Assembly (NCBI RefSeq): GCF_001580015.1
Contig: NZ_LSZQ01000050.1
Span: 1 to 38,256 of the forward strand
Origin: Cephaloticoccus primus
Lineage (GTDB): Bacteria > Verrucomicrobiota > Verrucomicrobiia > Opitutales > Opitutaceae
Length of the DNA: 38,256 nt
Direction: 5' to 3'
Position 1 is the stretch's first letter. Every line of letters starts with the position of its first letter. A program made the position numbers and the translations under genes. Below, one piece after another: positions 31,477 through 38,256 of the stretch. Below the pieces are notes generated by a model, which was not told where the DNA came from, did not search any database, and saw only the letters and a list, made by a program, of their open reading frames with translations.

Positions 31477-33813
31477 ATGTGCGCCGCCCCCACCAACGCA
31501 GAAACACTAGTCGGCGTCCTCGAACGCATCATCTTCTTTAACGAGGAAAACCACTACACCATCGCCGAGCTGCGCCCCGAAGCCCTGCGCGGCGGCCCCG
31601 CCCACACGCGCGACGAACGCGACGGCGAGGAGCCCAAGGTCACCATCGTGGGCGCCCTGCCCGGCGTCGAATGCGGCGAGACCCTGCACCTGCGCGGTGA
31701 GTGGACGCACCACACGCAGCACGGCCCGCAGTTTCGCATCGCCGAGTTCAAGAGCGAGCTGCCCGCCTCCGTCTACGGCATCCGCAAGTACCTCGGCAGC
31801 GGCCTCGTGCCCGGCATCGGCAAAGTCTACGCCACCAAGATCGTCGATGCCTTCGGCGCCGACACCTTTCGCGTCCTCAGCGAAGACTCCGGGCGCCTGC
31901 GCCGCGTCCCCGGCATCGGTAAAAAACGCGCCACTTCCATTAAACAGGCCTGGGACGAAAAACGCGCCGAGCGCGAGCTGTACATCTTCCTGCAAACCTA
32001 CGGCGTGACGCCCGCGCGCTGCGTCAAACTCGTCAACCGCTTCGGCGCCGAGGCGAAACAGATCCTCAGCGAAAACCCCTACCGCGTCGCCCGCGAGATC
32101 GACGGCATCGGCTTCAAAACCGCCGACCAGATCGCCATCAACCTGGGCTTCGCCAACGACGCGCCCCCGCGCCTCGACGCCGGCCTGCTCTACGCCCTCG
32201 AAACGCTCCAGGAAGACGGCCACAGCGCTTACCCGCGCTCCGAGCTCGCTGCCCACAGCGCCGCACTCCTCAACACCGAGCGCGACCTCGTCGAAGCCCG
32301 CATCGACGCGCTGATCGCCGCCCGGGCAATCGTCGCCCACGACGCCCCGCCCCGCGCCACAAACGCGCAAGGCCAGATCCTCCAGCTCCCGCTAAACCAC
32401 CGCGCCGAATCGCGCATCGCCGCCGCCATCTCCCGCCTCCTGCAAACCCCCAGCGGCCTGCCCTCAATCAAGATCGACGCCGCGGTCGACTGGGCCGCGC
32501 AAAAGGCGGGCTTCACCTTCCACCCGCTCCAGGCCAGCGCGCTGCGCGCCGCACTCGCGCATAAAGTCTCGATCCTCACCGGCGGCCCCGGCACGGGGAA
32601 GACCACGATCCTGCGCGCGCTGGTCGACATCCTGCGCGCGAAGAAAACCCGCGTGCACCTCGCCGCACCCACAGGCCGCGCTGCCCAGCGCCTCGCCGAA
32701 ACCACCGGCGGCTACGCCTCCACGATCCACCGGCTCCTCAAGTTCGAGCCCGCCAAAGGCCGCTTCGCCGCCAACGAAAACTCACCGCTGGCGACCGACT
32801 TCCTCATCGTTGACGAAGCCTCGATGCTCGACGTGCGGCTCGCCGCCGCGCTCCTCGCCGCCGTCCCCAACCGCGCACACCTCCTGCTCGTCGGCGACAC
32901 CGACCAGCTCCCCAGCGTCGGCGCCGGCGATGTGTTAAACGACCTCATCGCCGTCGCCCAAACTACGGGGGACGCGCCCACCGCCGCCGCGGCCGCAGCA
33001 GCAGCGGCGGCAACGGCGGCGACCACGGCAACAACCTTTCCCGTTACGCGGCTCTCCGCCATCTACCGCCAGAAAGGCCAAAGCGGCATCGTCACCACCG
33101 CCCACGCCATCAACGCCGGAGACCCCGCCACGCCGCCCCTCCATCAAGACTTCGACACGCTCCAGGCCTGGGCCGATCTCTCCTTCATCGCCGCGACAGA
33201 CGCGCAGGACTGCGTCGCCAAAATCCTCGACCTGTGCTCCCAGCACATCCCCCGGCTGCTCCGCTGGCCGCACCCCATCCGCGACCTGCAAGTCCTCGCG
33301 CCCATGCACAAAGGCGCCGCCGGAGTCGCCAACCTCAACGCCCAGCTCCAGGCCGCGCTCAACCCGCAGCCCCAAGGCATCCGCTGGAGCGGCATCGAGT
33401 TTCGCGCGGGCGATAAAATCATCCAGCTACGCAACAACTACGACCTGAACCTCTTCAACGGCGACATCGGCACCATCACCGCCATCGATGGTCGCGAAGG
33501 CACGCTCAGCGCCGACTTCGACGGCGAGACACACACGCTCACCCGCCGCGATTTTGGCGACCTCGCCCACGCCTACTGCATCAGCATCCACAAGTCCCAG
33601 GGCAGCGAGTACCCCATCGTCATCATCCCGCTGCTCAAGGCGCACTTCATGATGCTCCAGCGCAACCTGCTCTACACCGCCATCACCCGCGGGAAGAAAA
33701 AAGTCTTCCTCGTCGGCGACCCCACCGCCTACGCGATGGCCGTGCGCAACGCCGAGTCCAAACAACGCTGTACCCACCTGCGCCCCGCCCTGCACACCGA
33801 GCTCGGCAGATGA
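31477..33813 (+). CDS. recD2: RecD2-type superfamily 1B DNA helicase
   Basis: A 778-residue ATP-dependent 5'-3' helicase of the RecBC-independent RecD2 (YrrC) type, implicated in other bacteria in DNA repair and replication restart. The N-terminal domain carries helix-hairpin-helix repeats (SGLVPGIGKVYA, LRRVPGIGKKRA, AREIDGIGFKTADQIA). Walker A is GGPGTGKT (369-376), Walker B FLIVDEAS (442-449), and motif VI-like FMMLQRNLLYTAITRGKKKV is near the end, with HKSQGSEYPIV before it. A low-complexity Ala/Thr stretch (about 499-520) between motif III and the TRLSAIYRQ block is not typical. No recB or recC nearby, as expected. Confidence 0.95.
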   Translation: MCAAPTNAETLVGVLERIIFFNEENHYTIAELRPEALRGGPAHTRDERDGEEPKVTIVGALPGVECGETLHLRGEWTHHTQHGPQFRIAEFKSELPASVYGIRKYLGSGLVPGIGKVYATKIVDAFGADTFRVLSEDSGRLRRVPGIGKKRATSIKQAWDEKRAERELYIFLQTYGVTPARCVKLVNRFGAEAKQILSENPYRVAREIDGIGFKTADQIAINLGFANDAPPRLDAGLLYALETLQEDGHSAYPRSELAAHSAALLNTERDLVEARIDALIAARAIVAHDAPPRATNAQGQILQLPLNHRAESRIAAAISRLLQTPSGLPSIKIDAAVDWAAQKAGFTFHPLQASALRAALAHKVSILTGGPGTGKTTILRALVDILRAKKTRVHLAAPTGRAAQRLAETTGGYASTIHRLLKFEPAKGRFAANENSPLATDFLIVDEASMLDVRLAAALLAAVPNRAHLLLVGDTDQLPSVGAGDVLNDLIAVAQTTGDAPTAAAAAAAAAATAATTATTFPVTRLSAIYRQKGQSGIVTTAHAINAGDPATPPLHQDFDTLQAWADLSFIAATDAQDCVAKILDLCSQHIPRLLRWPHPIRDLQVLAPMHKGAAGVANLNAQLQAALNPQPQGIRWSGIEFRAGDKIIQLRNNYDLNLFNGDIGTITAIDGREGTLSADFDGETHTLTRRDFGDLAHAYCISIHKSQGSEYPIVIIPLLKAHFMMLQRNLLYTAITRGKKKVFLVGDPTAYAMAVRNAESKQRCTHLRPALHTELGR

Positions 33814-33841
33814 TCCGGCGCGCCAGTAGCCGAACCGGATC
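33812..33841. terminator. Possible bidirectional hairpin between convergent genes
   Basis: GATCCGG (33812-33818) pairs with CCGGATC (33835-33841) around a 16-nt loop, spanning the stop codons of recD2 and the convergent ATPase. Without a T tract it is only weakly terminator-like. Confidence 0.25.
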
Positions 33842-35273
33842 AGAGCGAAAGCTGCCCCGCGCTGTTCACGGCATTGACTCCATCGTGATAGGCCATGACT
33901 GCGGCAGGCCATTGGTAAATGCGCACTCCCTCGACCTCTGTATTGGAAAAAACGCCACGCGTCGTTGCCCAGACTTCTGGTAATGCGTTTTGCCGGGCAA
34001 ACCGGATGAGCCCCCGCAACTCTTCGGGCCGCTGCGCATTCCGGTCACTCCACTTGATCTCCAGAGCCCCTGTCGGGCGCAGCCCTTGGGAAGACTCCAC
34101 AAGATCCACCTCGTAATCGCGTTTCCCCCAACGCGCGTAGTTGAGCCGCGCACTGGTGTGAAAGCGCTGCGCGAAAATCGCCGTTTCGACCAAGTGCCCG
34201 AACTCGGCATCATCAGCACTCCTCGCGCCAAACAGTCCGGCGAACATTGCTGGATTGGTCAGGTAAACTTTAAAACTCCGCGAGCGCTGATAACGCCTCC
34301 CGTCCTGATCCACGCGGAAAACCCGCCTGATCAGGAAGGCAGACTCCAGGTACTCGATGTAGCGTTGTATGGTCGGTTTCCCCACACCACTGCGTTGTGA
34401 GATCTGCTCTAGGGAAACCTCTTCGGCGGTGTTGAACGCCAGCAGCGTAAACAATGCATTCAGCTCCTGAATATCCTGGATGCCATAGAGCTGCGGGAGA
34501 TCACGCAGGAGCACCTTCTCGACAATGTCGCTCTTTACGAAGCGCACGGGATTCCCCCGCACCGTGTCCGACAAGGCCAGCTCAGGATAGCCCCCGTAGT
34601 TTATGTAATCGGCAAACTGCGAGTTGAGCCTGGCCAAATCCCGCACGCGATACCTCCCATGCTGCGGCGCATCGCCCGCGGTATTTTCTCCCTCCTCGAT
34701 CTCGCTGGGCTCCTCGCGCAGCGACAGGTACTCATCAAAAGTCAGCGGAGGGAGCAGAAAGTCCGTAAAACGCCCCGCCCCTGATTCTGTACTCTGGCGC
34801 TTAAGCGCAGCGGCCGCCGAGCCCGAAACGAGTAGCCGCAAATCAGGGCGGTGATCGACCAGCGGCTTCAGGTGTTTTTCCCAGTCCTTGTGGGATTGGA
34901 TTTCGTCGAAAAACAGAAACCTCAGGCCCTGCCCCTGTGGCGTAGCCTGCTCTATCTGTGCGATAAGGCTCTCCAGCGTCTGCCCATGTAAAAGCGGATG
35001 ATCCATCTCCACATACGCACAGCACTGTCCGGAAATCCCTCTGCGGAGGAGCTCACCTATCAAGTGCTGGATGAGAATTGTCTTCCCCACCCGCCTGGGC
35101 CCCAGCAGCACCACCGCCCGGTGCAGTGACTCATCACTTAACAAGGCGAGCACCTGCCCCAAATAGGCCCGGGGTCGCAGCCCGGCAGCCGGAAAATCGA
35201 GTTTTCCCGTCTCCCACCACGGATTCAGCCGTTTCAGGTGCACCTTAATCTGTTGATCTAGAAAATCTTTCAT
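33840..35273 (-). CDS. AAA ATPase with DUF4143 domain
   Basis: A 477-residue ATPase of the widespread AAA_14/DUF4143 group. Walker A is GPRRVGKT (58-65), Walker B FLFFDEIQ (119-126), and sensor SGSAA follows with the Arg/Gly segment AGRFTDFLLPPLTFDEYL. A winged-helix-like part (VSLEQISQRSGVGKPTIQRYIEYLESAFLI) precedes the C-terminal DUF4143 (LVETAIFAQRF ... RWGKRDYEVDLV ... ALEIKWSD), which resembles restriction-endonuclease-like folds. Cellular roles are largely unknown. It appears monocistronic; the dyad TAGT-CC-ACTA and a -10-like TATGCT lie just upstream (about 35289-35305). Confidence 0.9.
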   Translation of the reverse strand: MKDFLDQQIKVHLKRLNPWWETGKLDFPAAGLRPRAYLGQVLALLSDESLHRAVVLLGPRRVGKTILIQHLIGELLRRGISGQCCAYVEMDHPLLHGQTLESLIAQIEQATPQGQGLRFLFFDEIQSHKDWEKHLKPLVDHRPDLRLLVSGSAAAALKRQSTESGAGRFTDFLLPPLTFDEYLSLREEPSEIEEGENTAGDAPQHGRYRVRDLARLNSQFADYINYGGYPELALSDTVRGNPVRFVKSDIVEKVLLRDLPQLYGIQDIQELNALFTLLAFNTAEEVSLEQISQRSGVGKPTIQRYIEYLESAFLIRRVFRVDQDGRRYQRSRSFKVYLTNPAMFAGLFGARSADDAEFGHLVETAIFAQRFHTSARLNYARWGKRDYEVDLVESSQGLRPTGALEIKWSDRNAQRPEELRGLIRFARQNALPEVWATTRGVFSNTEVEGVRIYQWPAAVMAYHDGVNAVNSAGQLSL

Positions 35274-35384
35274 CGCAAATGCCGGTTAAGCATAGTCCAC
35301 TATTCTTAAGTGACCTGCGGGGAGCCAGCGCATATTTCCCGCGCGTGTGTGGGTGGTTGCTGCGCGGTTTTCTCTCCGCCCGCT

Positions 35385-36143
35385 CTATTCGTAGAACAGG
35401 GCGATGGGGCGGGTGCCGATCCGGTGGATGCTGATCTCCATGTCGTAGATCTGGCCCAGCATTTCGGGCTGGATGATGGTCTCCACGCTGCCGCTCGCCC
35501 AGACTTTGCCTTCGCGCATCGCGATGATGCGGTCGGAGTACCACGCGGCGAAATTGATGTCGTGCAGCACGAGCACGACGGTCTTGCCCAGCTCGCGCGT
35601 GGCGCGGTGCAGGATCTTCATCATCCCGCGGGCGTGTTTCATATCGAGGTTGTTGAGCGGCTCGTCGAGCAGCACGTAGTCGGTGTCCTGGCAAAGCACC
35701 ATCGCCACAAAGGCGCGTTGGCGTTGGCCGCCGGAGAGTTCGTCGAGGAAGCGGCCAGCCAGCGGTTCGAGTTCGAGATAAGCCAGCGCGCGCTCGATGT
35801 AGACCTTATCCTCGGTCGTCAGCCGCCCTTTGGAGTACGGGTAGCGGCCGAAGCTTACGAGGTCGTGCACGGTCAGGCGCGAGGACAGGTGGTTGTCCTG
35901 GCGCAGGATCGAGAGGCGCTGCGCGAGCTGCGCATCGGGCGTCTGGGTGACGTCGAGCCCATCGACGGTGACGGTGCCCGCATTCATCGGCAGCAGCCGC
36001 GCCATGAGCGACAGCAGCGTGGACTTGCCCGCGCCGTTGGGGCCGATGATCGAGGTCAGGCCGCCGCCCGGGATGGTAAGCGAGACGTTATCGACGACAA
36101 GCGTGCGGCCATAGGCCTTGGAAACGGAGTGGGTGACGATCAT
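35385..36143 (-). CDS. Iron-siderophore ABC transporter ATP-binding protein (FepC/YclP type)
   Basis: A 252-residue ATPase. Walker A is GPNGAGKST, the signature LSGGQRQRAFVAMVL, Walker B YVLLDEPLNNLD, and the switch His is in VLHDINFA. LDMKHARGMM and DMEISIH at the C-terminus fit the YclP/ViuC/CeuD (catecholate siderophore) branch. It overlaps the upstream permease gene by 4 bp (ATGA), so the two are translationally coupled. It powers ferric-siderophore import across the inner membrane. The solute-binding protein is not in the window. Confidence 0.93.
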   Translation of the reverse strand: MIVTHSVSKAYGRTLVVDNVSLTIPGGGLTSIIGPNGAGKSTLLSLMARLLPMNAGTVTVDGLDVTQTPDAQLAQRLSILRQDNHLSSRLTVHDLVSFGRYPYSKGRLTTEDKVYIERALAYLELEPLAGRFLDELSGGQRQRAFVAMVLCQDTDYVLLDEPLNNLDMKHARGMMKILHRATRELGKTVVLVLHDINFAAWYSDRIIAMREGKVWASGSVETIIQPEMLGQIYDMEISIHRIGTRPIALFYE

Positions 36144-37342
36144 CGCGCGCGGCTTTGTTTGAGGATCATGAGGATGAAGACCACGCCGCCCAAAAACTCG
36201 ATGACGATGGCCAGCGCAGTGTTAAACGCGAATACCCGCTCAAGCACGACCTGGCCGCCGACCAGCAGCACGACCGCCAGCAGCACCGCCGCGGGCAGCA
36301 GGTGCCGATGCCGGTGGCTGCCCACGAGATAATGTGCGAGCGCGGAGACCAGCAGGCCGAAAAACAGGACGGGGCCGACCAGCGCCGTAGACACGGCCAC
36401 GAGGATGGAGACCAGGATCAAGACCAGCGTGACCACGCGCCGGTGCGCCACGCCGAGGTTGATCGCTGTGGCGCGGCCAAGCGCGAGCACGTCGAAAGTG
36501 TGAAACAACCGCGCACCCGCGAGCGTGACCAGCGCCACGATGAGCGCCGAGATCGCGAGCAGCGTTTTATCAATCGAGTTGAAACTGGCGAACAGCGTGT
36601 CGCTCAGGACGGCAAACTCGTTGGGGTCGAGGATGCGCTGCACGAAGTTTGCCAGGCTTCGAAAGAGCACGCCGAAGATGATGCCGACGAGCACCAGCAG
36701 GTGCAGGCTGCGCTCCCCGCCCGAGAAGAGCCAGCGGTACAGCAGCCCCGCAAAAACGACCAGCAGCACGGTGTCCGCGAGAAAGCGCAGGCGCGGGTCA
36801 ATCGACAGCGTGGCCTGCGAGCCGAGCACGGCGAAGAGCAGCGTCTGCCCCAGCACGAAGAGCGAGTCGAAGCCCATGACTGCCGGAGTCAGAATGCGGT
36901 TATTGGTCACCGTCTGAAACAGCACGGTGGACACCGCCACGGTGTAGGCGACGAGCAGGAGCGCCGCCAGCTTGGTCGCCCGAAAGGGCAGGATGAAACT
37001 CCAACTGCCCTGCGCCCCCAGCGTCATGAAGGCGAACATCGCGGCCAGCGCCAATACGAGGAGCACCGCCAGCACGACTCTCGGCCTGCGGGGGTGCTCG
37101 ACCCGCTTATTGGCCGCAGTGTCGCGGTCGCAGGCCGGGCCACTGCGCGCGGCAGGCGCGGCCTGTTTGCCCTGCGCGTTCCCGTTGGCCGCACGGGGTA
37201 CTCCGCCCTCTTGATTATGCGCGCCCTCGCCGGGAACACGTCGGGCGGCCTGTTCGCTGGTCGCGGCACCAGCCCCGCTGTCCGCACGCGCGGGTGCGGG
37301 CACTTCCTCTGGCGCGGGTTTGGCTGAGACGTCAGTTGGCAT
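36140..37342 (-). CDS. FecCD-family siderophore ABC permease (YclO-like)
   Basis: A 400-residue permease. From about residue 87 it has the FecCD fold, with FQTVTNNRILTPAVMGFDSLFVLGQTLL (resembling YclO/CeuC) and later GRATAINLGVAHRRVV and GPVLFFGLLVSALAHYLVGSHRHRHLLP. The first 86 residues are an Ala/Pro/Gly-rich hydrophilic extension not usual in the family. The start is at the ATG overlapping the upstream permease gene by 11 bp; no later ATG would keep the first helix. It pairs with the permease at 37332 to form the channel and is coupled to the ATPase gene. Confidence 0.88.
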   Translation of the reverse strand: MPTDVSAKPAPEEVPAPARADSGAGAATSEQAARRVPGEGAHNQEGGVPRAANGNAQGKQAAPAARSGPACDRDTAANKRVEHPRRPRVVLAVLLVLALAAMFAFMTLGAQGSWSFILPFRATKLAALLLVAYTVAVSTVLFQTVTNNRILTPAVMGFDSLFVLGQTLLFAVLGSQATLSIDPRLRFLADTVLLVVFAGLLYRWLFSGGERSLHLLVLVGIIFGVLFRSLANFVQRILDPNEFAVLSDTLFASFNSIDKTLLAISALIVALVTLAGARLFHTFDVLALGRATAINLGVAHRRVVTLVLILVSILVAVSTALVGPVLFFGLLVSALAHYLVGSHRHRHLLPAAVLLAVVLLVGGQVVLERVFAFNTALAIVIEFLGGVVFILMILKQSRAR

Positions 37343-38256
37343 GGCGGCGCTTGCGCAGGAGCAGGTACAGAAAGAGCGCGCTGCCGGTCACGCCCACAAC
37401 TGTGCCGATCGGGATTTCATAGGGCGCACGGATCGTCCGCCCCAGCATGTCGCAAGCCAGCACGAAGAGGCTGCCCAATATCGCGACCCAAGGGATCGCG
37501 CGGCGCATGTTGTCGCCGATGACGAGGCTCACGATATTCGGCACGACCAGCCCGAGAAAAGGGATCATGCCCACCGTCACCACCACCGTCGCACTCACCA
37601 GCGCGACGATGAGGAAGCCCAGGTTGACGACACGCCGGTAGTTGAGCCCCAGATTCGTCGTAAAGTCGCGCCCCATGCCGGCCACCGTCAACCGGTCGGC
37701 CAGCACATAGGCAGCTAGCGCAAAAACGAAGCCGAGCCAGAGCAGCTCGTAGCGTCCGCGCAACACGCCGGAGAAGTCGCCCGTCGTCCACGCGAGCAGC
37801 GATTGCAGCAAGTCATAGCGATACGCGAAAAACGTAGTCACCGCGCTGATCACACCGCCCAGCATGATGCCGATCAGCGGCACCAGCAGGATGTCGCGCA
37901 GCGGCACCGCACGCAGGATCCGCAAAAACAACAGCGTGCCCGCGAGTGCGAAACCTGCCGCGACCAGCATCTTCCCGAACACGGAAAGCCCCGGCGCAAC
38001 GAGCGATACCACCAGCAGCCCGAGGCTCGCCGATTGCAGCGTGCCCGCCGTCGCGGGCTCGACGTAGCGGTTGCGCACAAGCATCTGCATGATGAGGCCG
38101 GCGATCGCCATGCTGCTGCCCGCCAGCACCAGCGCGACCGTGCGCGGCACGCGGCTCACGAGCAGCACCCGCCGGGCCTGCGCAGCGGTATCGCCCCGCC
38201 ACAGCGTGTCCAGCGACACGTCGCTCACGCCGATAAACAGGCTCCCCCCCGCCCCC
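37332..38256 (-). CDS. FecCD-family siderophore ABC permease (YclN-like), 5' end outside window
   Basis: At least 307 codons of a permease with RVPRTVALVLAGSSMAIAGLIMQMLVRNRYVEPATAG, the YclN/CeuB-like segment, and GMGRDFTTNLGLNYRRVVNLG and IPFLGLVVPNIVSL. An ATG-equivalent start at 38228 is possible, but the open frame continues to the window edge with GGGSLFIGVSDV, matching the end of the first transmembrane helix in the family, so the gene is truncated by the window. It ends inside the start of the downstream permease gene. Confidence 0.88.
   Translation of the reverse strand, partial: GAGGSLFIGVSDVSLDTLWRGDTAAQARRVLLVSRVPRTVALVLAGSSMAIAGLIMQMLVRNRYVEPATAGTLQSASLGLLVVSLVAPGLSVFGKMLVAAGFALAGTLLFLRILRAVPLRDILLVPLIGIMLGGVISAVTTFFAYRYDLLQSLLAWTTGDFSGVLRGRYELLWLGFVFALAAYVLADRLTVAGMGRDFTTNLGLNYRRVVNLGFLIVALVSATVVVTVGMIPFLGLVVPNIVSLVIGDNMRRAIPWVAILGSLFVLACDMLGRTIRAPYEIPIGTVVGVTGSALFLYLLLRKRRHAN

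Overview
The window reads as a chromosomal segment of a Gram-negative, high-GC bacterium of the Verrucomicrobiota, most likely Opitutaceae. This is inferred from two TonB-dependent receptors carrying the 'LSPFEVS' N-terminal signature frequent in that family, from an LL-diaminopimelate aminotransferase, and from an Mla-type outer-membrane lipid transport operon. No tRNA, rRNA, CRISPR array, transposase or integrase was recognised.

Region 1 (1-6906) is a visibly AT-richer island: a secreted family-3 glycoside hydrolase (GH3), a divergent TonB-dependent receptor and a GT-C-like membrane protein. It is flanked by a direct duplication of the convergent 3' ends of an unrecognised plus-strand gene (its 5' part is outside the window) and of a MATE efflux gene. 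Region 2 (6907-11133) returns to GC-rich DNA: the MATE pump, an FKBP-type peptidyl-prolyl isomerase, and an operon of a metallophosphoesterase and a YgjP-like metalloprotease. Region 3 (10695-14903) is a tandem duplication of [phosphoesterase + polytopic membrane protein]. The second phosphoesterase copy has collapsed through an internal 307-bp deletion between 8-bp repeats, leaving two intact membrane-protein paralogues that diverge unevenly along their length.

Region 4 (15194-21825) is metabolic: a RhaEW-like class II aldolase/dehydrogenase fusion with a second class II aldolase upstream, an active-site-divergent PanC homologue, DapL, and a HAD phosphatase. Region 5 (21858-25889) is an Mla-like operon in the order STAS-permease, ATPase, MCE protein, lipoprotein, on the minus strand. 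Region 6 (26177-31357) has an orphan antitoxin-like ORF with a clear terminator, a POT peptide transporter, a second TonB receptor broken by a single-base frameshift at a G6 tract, and a DUF2721 membrane protein. Region 7 (31477-38256) has RecD2 helicase, a DUF4143-type AAA ATPase and a siderophore ABC importer operon (two FecCD permeases and an ATPase) running off the right edge.

No wholly new system is evident. The strongest unusual signals are the two duplication-based rearrangements, the PanC homologue lacking several signature residues, possible slippage sites at both TonB receptor loci, and a set of intergenic hairpins, including a perfect 24-bp-arm palindrome. All assignments are from reading the sequence and were not checked by database search.
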